From assembly GCA_949130495.1 (NCBI GenBank), contig OX422215.1:73175244-73239243 (forward strand): 64,000 nt of DNA, written 5' to 3'. This DNA comes from Sambucus nigra. Its lineage: Eukaryota > Streptophyta > Magnoliopsida > Dipsacales > Adoxaceae. The position numbers and the translations under genes were made by a program. Below, piece after piece: positions 54,816 to 64,000 of the stretch; the stretch's first letter is position 1; the number at the start of each line of letters is the position of its first letter. The notes under the pieces are model-generated. The model had not been told where the DNA came from and did not search any database. It was given only the letters and a program-made list of their open reading frames with translations.

Positions 54816-55230
54816 AATCCTGTTTGGTTGCGCAAATTGTTTAGTTATGTAAATTGGATCATTGTGAATTAGTGAATTGTAAATGAGTGGATTTGAAATG
54901 AGTTTAAATACAATTATGCGCAATGTATGGCAATCTAAAATTGATGTTAGAATCAGGAAAAAAAAGTTAAAAACAAATGGAGAGAGAAAGCACTTACGAA
55001 TAGTGATGAGGAGCCATGATAAACTTTATGTGAAATGCTCATATTTCAAATGGATGCATTAAATGTTTTTCTGTGAATTACTCTCATCTCATATTTTACA
55101 CATGAGCTAGAATGGGACAATTAATGAATCATTGCATTGATAAAACCAAACACAATCGATGAGCCAATTTGTAAATGAAACAATTTATAAATGGGTCAAT
55201 TTACAATTTTCGGAGAACCAAACGGGGCCT
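54816..55230. mobile_element. MITE with GTTTGGTT-type TIRs
   Basis: The left end TCCTGTTTGGTTGCGCAAATTG and the right end, read inward GGCCCCGTTTGGTTCTCCGA, are inverted repeats. The interior repeats AAATTG/CAATTT and ATGAGT motifs symmetrically. The TIR style suggests PIF/Harbinger. The duplication at the ends is not clean. Confidence 0.6.
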
Positions 55231-55669
55231 AAGTGGAGATGTCATACTGACTACTTACCCAAGTTTTCCATTCAATTCTATAACTAAGAAATGTTTTCGA
55301 TGTTGTACCTCATATTCAATGATTTGTCTACAAACTTCCCTAAAGGAAGTGGCTATTACAGAGGGGGACAGGGGGGAGCGAGAGAGAAATTACAAGTTTG
55401 ACCATGTGGGGCGTCCTGGTATGACAATTGCCATCAAGTCTTTTTTTAAGAGTGTACTGCATGGTTCAAAGACTCTGCAGTCCAGATTTGCCGTGTCAGT
55501 TTTGGTTACATGGGAGATGAAATGATACTTTATTTAAAGGAGAAAAAAAAAAAAAAAAAGAGGCCGCGGAAAATTGAGTTGTCAACTTGGCTAGGCAAAC
55601 CAGCAATATCTCAGCTGTTTGGGTATCAAAGTCAGCGAGTCCAGTTGATTTCGCTAATATATTGACTAA
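55231..55669. other. unassigned, with poly-A tract
   Basis: The 116-codon plus ORF at 55175-55525 overlaps the MITE end and has no known domain. An A-rich tract at 55540-55559 could be the tail of a retroposed sequence, but no matching duplication was seen. Confidence 0.3.
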
Positions 55670-56027
55670 AATTGAGAGTTAATTTAGGAGATATTTTAGG
55701 TATATTTAGGGTAAATATTAGTAGTAGTATTTATCTTTCTCTTTATTATTAGGTTTTTATGTTTCCGTAGATGACTTAGTCTCCAAGACTAGCATTACTA
55801 TAGATAAAGGCCTTTGGCTTCCTCACTGTTACCAATTATCAATTATTTATTTCCGAAAGAGAATGAAGAGTGAGAGAGATTATTACATTTTTATGAGTAT
55901 AGTGTAAAACTCCGCCTGTGTCGTGCTTAACTTCTTATTTTTTTGACACTGCCGGTCCCAAGCCCGGAAAAAGGAGGAGGGTTGCGTTAGGTAGCTGACA
56001 GCCAGCGTAAAACTTTGTCAGATCCTT

Positions 56028-59000
56028 ATGAACATGAATCCTATGAATATACGTGCTAATGCTAGGGCATTCCCCTTAAGCGATGCGTTGCGCCTGCCAC
56101 CGGGTGTCTCGAAAAATAGGCAAGGGGCGTTGCGCCTGCCACCGGGTGTCTCGAAAAATAGGCAAGGGGCGTCGCATCGGCGCCCGGATGCGAAGATAAA
56201 TACGCAAGGGTTCCTGCAACAAGCTGGACGTGTGCGGGTAAAGAAGCTAGTCCAGGATACCAGACTTAGGTTAGCGACTTGGAACATAGGGGCTATGACA
56301 GGAAAAGGGATGGAGTTAGTAGATACCATGATAAGAAGAAAAGTTAGCATAGCTTGTTTACAAAAAACTAAATGGGTCGGTGAGAAAGCTAGAGAAATAG
56401 AAAATACAGGATTTAAATTATATTATACAGGAAAACATAGAAATAAGAACGGAGTTGGAATAATAGTAGATAAAAACATTAAGGACGATATCGTAACCGT
56501 TATTAGGAAAGGTGATAGACTTATACTTGTAAAATTGGTATTAGGTGAAAACATAATATTGTTAGTGCTTATGCACCTCAAGTAGGATTAGATGAGCACA
56601 CTAAAGTACAATTTTGGGAACAAATGGATGAACTAATTCAAGAAATACCCCTAGGTGAAAAAATCTATATAGGTGGAGATTTTAATGGCCATGTAGGAGA
56701 AGATCGTGTAGGATATGAGATAGTGCATGGAGGACATGGTTTTGGAGATAGGAACGACGGGGGAGAGTCTATCTTTGATTTTGCGATGGCTTCTGATTTT
56801 GTACTAGTAAATACATGTTTTAAAAAGAGGCTTGAACACTTAATAACTTATAAAAGTGGAACAAATAAGAGCCAAATAGATTTTTTCATTGCTAGGAAAG
56901 GAGACTGATTAACGTGTAAAGATTGTAAGGTTATCCCGGGAGAGAGCTTAACCTCACAACATAGGATAATGGTGTTGGATATAAATATTAAAAATCAATC
57001 ACGAGTGCGAAAAGTGAAGATTAACCCACGAACTAGGTGGTGGAATTTAAAAGGAGAGAAATTAGAACTATTTAAAGATAAAGTATTAAATGAAGTAACA
57101 TGGAATTGTGAAGAAGAAACTAACATAATGTGGAATAAGATGGCCACATGCATTAGGAGAATATCAAAAGAAATTCTTGGAGAATCAAAAGGCAAAGGGC
57201 CACAGTCTAAAGAAACTTGGTGGTGGAATGAAGAAGTACAGAATATAGTAAAAATTAAAAGGGAGTGCTTTAAAACATGACAAACAAATAGAAATGAAGA
57301 GAATTTTGAGAAATATAAATGGGCTAAAAAGGAAGTTAAGAAAGTGGTAAGAGATGCTAAGTTAAAAGCGTATGATGATCTTTATACAAAATTAGGAACA
57401 CAAGAAGGGGAAAAAAGTATTTATAAGCTTGCTAAACTTAGGGATAGGAAAACAAAAGATTTTAATAATGTTAAGTGCATCAAAAGTGATGATTCGAGAG
57501 TCCTAGTCAAAGATGATGAAATTATGGAAAGATGGAAAAACTACTTGGAGAGGTTATTAAATGGAGATAATGGGAGTAGATTAGATATAGAGGAACTTAG
57601 GGAGACTCGAGAAGATATATTTTTTCGTAGAATTAGGACAACAGAGGTCAGGATTGCTCTAAAAAAGATGAAAACAGGGAAGGCTTTAGGACCAGATGGT
57701 ATCCCTATTGAGGTTTGAAAGTGCTTAGGGGAGGATGGAGTATCATGGCTTACAAAATTATTTAATAGAATTTTAATGACTAATAGGATGCCCGATGAAT
57801 GGAGAAAAAGTATTTTAGTAGCTATTTATAAAAATAAAGGGGACATACAAAGTTGTTCAAATTATCGTGGTATTAAGTTAATGAGTCATACAATGAAACT
57901 TTGGGAGAGAGTGATTGAATATAGATTGAGATTGAAGACAACAGTATCTGAGAATCAATTTGGGTTTATGCCTGGGAGGTCAACAATGGAAGCAATCTAT
58001 TTATTGAGGAGATTAATGGAGAGGTATAGAGACAAAAAGAAGGATCTTCATATGATTTTTATAGATTTGGAGAAGGCGTATGATAAGATACCCAGAGATA
58101 TAATATGGTGGGTTCTACATAAAAGAGGAGTGACTCGCAGATATATTGACGTGATCAAGGATATGTATGATGGTGCGATGACTACAGTAAGAACATCAGC
58201 TGAGAAAATAGTGAATTTTCAATTACGGTAGGGCTACACCAAGGTTCAGCATTAAGTCCTTATCTCTTTGCTCTTGTTATGGATGAGTTGACTGGACAAA
58301 TACAAGATGAGGTGCCATGGTGTATGCTATTTGCAGATGATATTGTTTTAGTCGATGAGACTAAGATGGGGATAAATGCTAGGTTGGAATTGTGGAGAGA
58401 AACTTTAGAAACAAGAGGATTTAAAATAAGCAGAACTAAAACAGAATATGTGGAGTGTAATTTTAGTAGTAATAGGAGGACAAATGGAGATGTGGTGAAA
58501 TTGGAGGGTTAAGAAATACCTAGAAATGATCATTTTCGTTATTTAGGATCGATTATACAAAAAGATGGAGATATTAGTGATGATGTTACGCATAGGATTA
58601 GAGCAGGTTGGGTTAAGTGGAGAAGTGCGACCGGCGTTCTGTGTGATAGGCGTATACCTTTGAAGTTAAAAGGAAAATTTTATAGGACGGCCATTAGACC
58701 CGCCATGTTATATGGGACAGAGTGTTGGGCAAACCAAGAAACAAAATGTGCAGAAAATGAGTGTGGCGGAGATGCGAATGCTAAGATGGATTTGTGGTAA
58801 AACTCGAAAGGATAAAATTAAAAATGAACAAATTCGTGAAACGGTAAAAGTAGCTCCTATAGAAGATAAATTGAGAGAAAATCGACTTAGATAGTTTGGA
58901 CACGTCAAGCGTAAACCAATGGATGCTCCTATAAGGAAGAGTGATTTAGTTAGTATTGATGGTAACCCAAGGGGTAGAGGTAGGCCTAAATTAACTTAGT

Positions 59001-59103
59001 GGGATATTATAAAAAAGGACATGATATCATGTGGTTTAACCGAAGATATTGCACTGGACAGAATGGAATGGAAAAATAGGATTCATGTAGCCGACCCCAA
59101 ATA
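56028..59103 (+). pseudogene. RTE polyprotein: AP endonuclease and reverse transcriptase
   Basis: The endonuclease domain spans about 56270-56910: LRLATWNIGAMTGK, IACLQKTKWVGEKA (normally QETKW; K replaces the catalytic E), IYIGGDFNGHVG and SQIDFFIARKGD. A linker with WWNLKGEKLELFK follows. The reverse transcriptase (about 57650-58800) includes MKTGKALGPDGIPIEV, QFGFMPGRSTMEAI, FIDLEKAYDKIPRD, GLHQGSALSPYLFALVMDEL and the catalytic CMLFADDIVLVDE. The C-terminal part reads GSIIQKDGDI and MRMLRWICGKTRKDK. At least seven stops or frame breaks interrupt it (for example near 56583, 57280, 57716, 58231 and 58510), so it is dead. Confidence 0.95.
56085..56168 (+). repeat. 42-bp tandem duplication in the RTE 5' coding region
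   Basis: Two identical 42-bp units begin GCGTTGCGCCTGCCACCGGG. They translate to the 14-residue repeat ALRLPPGVSKNRQG and keep frame. A related GCGTCGCATCGGCGCCCGGA unit follows. Confidence 0.93.
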
Positions 59104-59860
59104 ATTGGGAAAAGGCTTTGTTGAGTTGAGTTGAGTATGAGTATAGTGTAAGTTATCCTTTACGTTTACGTCATACATAGTCACGATTAATGGTTTGAAA
59201 TCAATGAGTCACGAAACCAACTCAACGAGACTTTATCAGTTAGTTTCAGCCTCTATTGTAGAAATTTTAGAAGACGGGGAATTGTCCTCATGCGTAAATG
59301 GAAAATACTACTTGAATCTGTAAAAGCAATTTGTGGGAATTGTTGGATGTCGGATTTCTCTGAGTATCTAAGTATTGTAAATTGTAATTGTTGAAACACA
59401 ACATGTAAGAGTGTGTGTGTGTTGCCTTGCTATTCTTTGCTAATTCTTCTATTAACGGTTTTAAAGTAGACATAGTAGTTATCTAAAAGAGATTTGTTAA
59501 TTGAAAAGGAGCGGTTGAATAAGAAAATATACAAAATCATAACATTATTTCAGGTGTCCGAGGCCCCAAAAACTAACTGTATCTCTTTCTGTTTATTTTA
59601 TTGTATTATGTTAGTAAAATGAGGTACCCTTTGGCAAATATCCATTAGTTCGCTAGGATAGATATGTCTTTTAGTGTTTATCAGTGTTCCCTTAGCTTGC
59701 TACTCAAGCTACGCCAGTTAAACATATTGTTGAATCGGCCTCCTTTTGTACTCACTAACTACTTGAAGATGCATGAATGAGAATGAGATTAAAATTGAGA
59801 ACCTTATTTTTCCGTAGTTGTTGTTGTCGTCGTTGTGTGTAATTCTTATATACATCAAAT

Positions 59861-60957
59861 TGGTATCAGAGTGGCGTTTATGCAGTCCTCATTGTTGTTG
59901 CGAGAGTCATGTCAGTGGGTAAGGTTCAAAGAAACCATCAGCGGATCACTCCTCCAAATAGTACAATTGTCGCCAGCGATCAAGTGGCCCTTCACTCACC
60001 ACTCTAGTTTTTTAGCCAAACAACGCTATATCAACGTCTCTGAAGCTTGTTGGACTTCACTATAGCACTCGCCAGAGTCGTGTCCCTCCAGCGACGTCCC
60101 CTGACCCATGCCAAAAGACCACAAGTTTCGTCAGAACAAGGCAATACTCTAATATCTCCACAAGCCCTTGCCATCATGCTGACAAACATCGAAACACTCC
60201 CAAATCACCCTATTCCTTCTTTTTGTTGTGCTTCTTTAGGCAAAGAAGTTTGTAGGTTGTACACCAGTCATATGTAACTTGAACTGTAATGGCCACAATT
60301 CTTAACTTTTTATGATCCCCCAAGATGCCTTTGGTTGAATGTTACACGTCATCCACCATCTGCACTCCTACATTCACTCCTGAAAAATGAAACTGGAAAA
60401 CAAAACAAGAATGGAAACCTCCTGGCCTTCTGTAGTCAGCCTTGCAATGTGCCTGAGTGGAGATTCTCCATCTTCATGGCTTTTCCTTTTCGAAGTTAAA
60501 TCCTATAACCAGGGCATCCTTGCACTAACCAGCGTCGAACGACCCTCGCTGACGTTCGACAAGGCTGCACTCTCTCGCAACAAAAGATTTGACAAAGCCT
60601 TTCCTTCGCAGAAAACCCTGACCAATGAACCGTAGGGCGCCAGATCAAGGCCACTGTTGCTAATGAAACCTATGACGCAAGCACCCTTGCCATGTGATGG
60701 TCTTAATACGAGGACCTTCTTACAACTTGAAATTTACAGCCCAGTCCCCTACTCCAACAAAATTACCAAGCCTTCCTCTCAAGTTTTTATAATCTCACTT
60801 CACACCCTCAAAGTTTTCAAATCAATTTCAAAAATTTTGAAACATTATCAATATTTCAATTCTCTCTCATTATCAATATTGAAAGTAACAATGATTACAT
60901 AAGACAGCCAATGGCCTTATTTATAGGCTAATACTAACCCTAGAAAATAAAAAATAA
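59861..60957 (+). other. retroelement leader region, mostly unassigned
   Basis: After the primer-binding site at 59861-59872 there is GC-moderate sequence with several short plus-strand ORFs (59835-60065, 60047-60277, 60387-60635) and no recognisable gag domain. Part of the right end (60600-60957) is probably the 3' portion of the minus-strand LTR whose 5' end is at 62655. Confidence 0.35.
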
Positions 60958-61291
60958 GGATCTGTTTGATTCTCTATTCTGAAAACTCGATTTAAACGCT
61001 GTTTTTAAATACAGTTTTAAAATTCAGTTTTTTGTGTTTATAATTATTGGTGTGCGTTTGGTAAACTTGTTTTTAAATACAGTTTTTTTTAAATTTGATA
61101 AAATTGGCAAACATTTATATTTATATTATACATATATGTGTATATATATAAACACGTACATAAAACTTTCATACATACATGATACATGAATGTATACATA
61201 TATATATACATACATCATAAATTATATACATGTACATTTAATATCATGTATTTTTATGTATATTTAATGAGGTATGCTGGGGAGTTTAACT

Positions 61292-61320
<29 letters not shown>

Positions 61321-61341
<21 letters not shown>

Positions 61342-61699
61342 CGCAATTCTCATGCATACCATAGTTTGCATACTGCTGGCGCGGATCATTTTTGATAAAA
61401 TAGTAAAAAAAAATATTTGAGCTAATTTTTTTTATGGTTTTTAAACATTTCAGTAGGACTATAAAAAAAATTCAACTCAAAATGAATTTTTTTGCTATTT
61501 TAAAAAAATTGGTCAAACTTTGTTAAAAACTGACAAAGTTTTACCGATTTTTTTAAAATAGTAAAAAATTCATTTTGAGCTGATTTTTTTTTCATGGTCC
61601 TACTGAAATGTTGAAAAACAGTAAAAAAAATCAGCCAAAAATTATTTTTTTTACTATTTTAAAAAAAATGGTCCGCACGGAGGGTATGCATGAGATCCT

Positions 61700-61715
<16 letters not shown>
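61321..61715. mobile_element. long-hairpin foldback MITE
   Basis: The left arm (about 61347-61522) and right arm (about 61533-61694) are near-perfect reverse complements: CTCATGCATACC with GGTATGCATGAG, ACATTTCAGTAGGA with TCCTACTGAAATGT, CTCAAAATGAATTTTTT with AAAAAATTCATTTTGAG, and AAACTTTGT with ACAAAGTTT. The loop is about 10 bases. TA/GA repeats lie on both sides. A transcript would form a roughly 170-bp stem. Confidence 0.92.

Positions 61716-61765
<50 letters not shown>
61703..61765. repeat. compound (TA)n(TG)n microsatellite
   Basis: About 36 bases of TA repeat followed by about 26 of TG, similar in form to the tract at 11204-11296. Confidence 0.95.
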
Positions 61766-62655
61766 ATAATGATACTGCATGTATACTTCACAATAAAATT
61801 ATATACATACATGAATTGATAATATTTTTTATAGAGAATTAAGGTAAAGGTCATGTTCCTTCCTATATTTGGATTTTTAGGACAATGCTTTTCAAGTTAA
61901 TAAATTTAGTCCCTGTGGCACAATAGCATTTATTTGTGTGGTCCCTTTAGAGTTAGGAGTTCATTTTTTTTGTCCACGCCAGTAGCACCATTTTTCATGG
62001 TGTTTTTAGTACATAGACTAAATTTATAAAATTATGTGGAGCATCCTATTTTTATACACTTTGAGAATTACGAGGACCTTTCCCCAAAACTCCCTATTTT
62101 TTAATACATATGTAGTATATGTATATTTTATATTATTCAATAAAACTATATATAAGTATCATGTATCTATTCATATTATTATTTAACATAAGTATCATGT
62201 ATCTACTCATATTATTATTTAACATATGGATCTTAGTATAGTATATAATTTAATAATATAAATATATGTAATTTTGTGTACGTGTACATATATATTTTTT
62301 ATTTATAAGAATTGCACATATATTAATGTATTATGTATGTATGTTATATATTAAGGTATAAATGCATTATAATATTAAGAATGAATAATTCTGAGTTGAA
62401 AAATAAAAAACAGAAGTTATAAAACACTCTTTTGCTGTTTTCTGAAAAACTTGATTATAACACAGAAATATTATAATTCAGTGTTTCAAAATAGGTTGCC
62501 AAACACAAAGTTTTACCAGAATTGTATTTAAACACAGAAAACAGAATTATAGTTGCAAACCAAACAGACCCTAACTAACTAATATATAACATATAATTTA
62601 AAAAACAAACTAAGTATATCTCTTCTGGGCCACCCATTACCCACTATTCACGTCA

Positions 62656-64000
62656 CTCTCCTCCCCTTGAAAAGTCGTCCTTGAGCCTCGGAACATGGGG
62701 ACTGCATCACTAGAGCGAGATGATCACCACTGACATACTCCCTCACTGAGTGAGCCTTCCACGAAACTTTCATTTATATCCACTAGCAAAAAAGTGAGCA
62801 CAAGCTTTCCCAAAGCCAAACCAAGGTTAACGAACACAAACTATTCCCCACACCTTGACGCTAGGAGGACTAGAAGACACACATTGCCGAGGGAAGTTCA
62901 TATTTCATCTCACATCAATCAAGCAACACGAACTTTTATAAGCAACACGAACTTTTATAACTCAGGACGCCAATCCATGCTGAAATAGGTTTTTTCCCAT
63001 ACTTTTTTTCCTTTGGCTTGAAACAACAAAAATCCAACTTCAGGCTCCTCATCTTAGATCGGGGGCCATCGTGAAGTGGGGACTCATCCATGCACACAAA
63101 GGGCAAAAGTCCAACTCAGAATCAACAAAAACACAATCGAATTTCTGGATGTTTTCAAAAATGTCAAAAAGAAGAAAAAAAATCATCTCTCAAAAAACCT
63201 CAACATCTTTTAATTTGGTGCCGGTTATCCAGCCCTCATCATCAAAAATAAAAAGGATATCACCCAAAAAGTTTTGAACTCGCTCACAACACTTGCGGGG
63301 TTCGAGGTTGTATTCATAAAAAAAATGCAGAAGCTCCTTTTTAACTTTTGAATTCACTTTGTACCAATACTCGGCCTGTATTAGAGCAGTAAATTCAGTG
63401 ATGACTACATGCAAACGAATCCCACAGTCACACTTCATGACCTCATACTCTGACATCCAATAATGAGCCTCTTCATCACACTCTTTTACTTTCCATGCGT
63501 ATTCTTTCCACTAGGCAACCGGGACTTGTTCTTTAATTCTTCTTAAGCATTTAGCATTGGAGGTGCTGATTTTGGGTGCTTGGGACAGTGTGCGTGCAGC
63601 ATTGTTAACTCCTCCACTGAGTTGGTGAGCTAGTTCTTGTCGTGGAAAATTTAAAGGTGGTGTTTAGGTTATCTGGTATTTGTTTGGATCTCGCATGACT
63701 TTCACTTGGGTTTTTTCCGGTATGCAAGGCATTTTTGTGTCCGAGTAATGAAGTGTCATTTATGAATTTTCATTTCGAATTTCTTGTTAATTTTTAAAAT
63801 TGAGGGAATTGAGTAACTTATCAGAAGGAAAATATAAGTTGGAACTGAATTGAATTGGCTCCAAATTAAGCCAAATATATACAATATGGAGAAATAAGAA
63901 ACACCCAAAAGCAAGTATAGAAATCAATACAATCCCACCTTCAATTGGACTGAATTTCCAATATAATTCAATCCCCGATGAACATCCCTATTCTAAGATC
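62656..64000 (-). other. probable decayed gypsy pol end and unassigned sequence
   Basis: Minus-strand text next to the polypurine tract resembles the C-terminal tail of a gypsy polyprotein, but no catalytic domain is recognisable. The region also holds the minus ORF at 63190-63456. A short direct repeat, CAACACGAACTTTTATAA, occurs twice at about 62925-62959. Confidence 0.35.
63190..63456 (-). CDS. hypothetical 88-aa ORF
   Basis: Minus-strand ORF with MSEYEVMKCDCGIRLHVV near its start, then YWYKVNSKVKKELLHFF and a C-terminal FLGDILFIFDDEGWITG. The frame can be read further upstream (about 63457-63560) with a KEYAWKVKECDEEAHYW-like stretch after one stop, so it is probably a fragment of a larger gene. 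I do not recognise the family. It may belong to a retroelement or be a host gene relic. Confidence 0.3.
   Translation of the reverse strand: MSEYEVMKCDCGIRLHVVITEFTALIQAEYWYKVNSKVKKELLHFFYEYNLEPRKCCERVQNFLGDILFIFDDEGWITGTKLKDVEVF

Larger units (their letters stand above)
55892..59151 (+). mobile_element. RTE-clade LINE, nearly full length
   Basis: The element body (55908-59135, 3228 bp) is bounded by a perfect 16-bp duplication TATGAGTATAGTGTAA (55892-55907 and 59136-59151). The 5' region (CACTGCCGGTCCCAAGCCCG) and the 3' end (CCGACCCCAAATAATTGGG, then TTGAG repeats instead of poly-A) are hallmarks of plant RTE elements. It carries one polyprotein with endonuclease and reverse transcriptase, now broken by stops. 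Confidence 0.96.
55670..59860 (+). mobile_element. gypsy-like LTR split by the RTE insertion
   Basis: LTR-like sequence at 55670-55907 (TATAGATAAAGGCCTTTGGC, about 55799-55818) continues at 59152-59857 after the RTE element. It is followed by TGGTATCAGAGT at 59861-59872, a plus-strand primer-binding site. A minus-strand LTR near 60880-60950 has a related TATA region (TATAAATAAGGCCATTGGC), suggesting a second member of the family. The LTR start is not resolved. Confidence 0.5.
60955..62574. mobile_element. PIF/Harbinger-like non-autonomous element
   Basis: The left end GGATCTGTTTGATT (60958) and right end, read inward GGGTCTGTTTGGTT (from 62571), are inverted repeats. TAA occurs on both sides (60955-60957 and 62572-62574), the 3-bp duplication expected for this superfamily. 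The interior is AT-rich, repeats AACACAG/CTGTTTT motifs near both ends and encodes no transposase. A foldback MITE and TA/TG microsatellites are nested within. Confidence 0.75.
60600..62655 (-). mobile_element. gypsy-like LTR (minus) split by a Harbinger-like element
   Basis: On the minus strand a polypurine tract (CAAGGGGAGGAGAG, 62656-62669) is followed by TGACGTGAATAGTGGG, an LTR start. After the inserted element (60958-62571) the LTR continues with GGGTTAGTATTAGCC and TATA box CCTATAAATAAGGCC (about 60918-60932). The left end is approximate. Upstream minus-strand text (RLKDDF-like) suggests the end of a gypsy pol gene. Confidence 0.5.

Overview
This window looks like nuclear DNA from a eudicot-type flowering plant with a large, transposon-rich genome. 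It is AT-rich. It carries one plant tRNA-Trp gene, one intron-containing gene resembling the trihelix transcription factor GT-1/GT-4, and wall-to-wall plant transposable elements. There are no operons, phage genes or CRISPR arrays. Most open reading frames are fragments of retrotransposon or transposase genes. The species cannot be told from the sequence alone.

Layout. 1-2.9 kb: decayed minus-strand Ty3/gypsy (Tat-like) gag, protease and 5' LTR. 3883-9069: complete, very young Sirevirus-like Copia element with 1080-bp LTRs, a GATTT target duplication, a triplicated primer-binding site and one intact gag-tail ORF but no pol. 9.15-9.7 kb: gypsy protease pseudogene. 12283-18681 and 21270-25484: two related CACTA (En/Spm) elements in opposite orientation, TGT and TTA duplications, palindromic subterminal repeats. 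Between them: minisatellites and retroelement debris. 25.5-28.5 kb: minus-strand Copia remnant. 29470-29541: tRNA-Trp(CCA). 29803-30927: hAT deletion derivative. 31.9-41.5 kb: Copia element split by a 7188-bp gypsy insertion (CCAAC duplication) that contains a large palindrome and begins and ends with LTRs pointing outward. 41.5-42.95 kb: cluster of TA-flanked foldback MITEs. 43274-45491: internally deleted LINE with target duplications.

45.9-49.7 kb: the only recognisable host protein gene, four minus-strand exons for the C-terminal half of a GT-1/GT-4-like trihelix factor, with a Stowaway MITE in one intron. The exon(s) for the DNA-binding trihelix were not found to the right, where the sequence soon becomes Sirevirus-like solo LTRs (51-54.4 kb), a SINE and an L1 fragment. 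55892-59151: RTE-type LINE with a perfect 16-bp target duplication, inserted in a gypsy-like LTR. 60.9-62.6 kb: PIF/Harbinger-like element containing a long hairpin MITE, nested in a minus-strand gypsy LTR that reaches toward the right edge.

How the parts relate: the genes do not form a pathway. The window is a record of nested insertions. The strongest unusual structures are the inverted, mixed-type gypsy insertion at 33100-40287, the 98-bp triplication of the primer-binding site at 4968-5178, and the palindrome arrays in the Sirevirus U3 and the CACTA ends.
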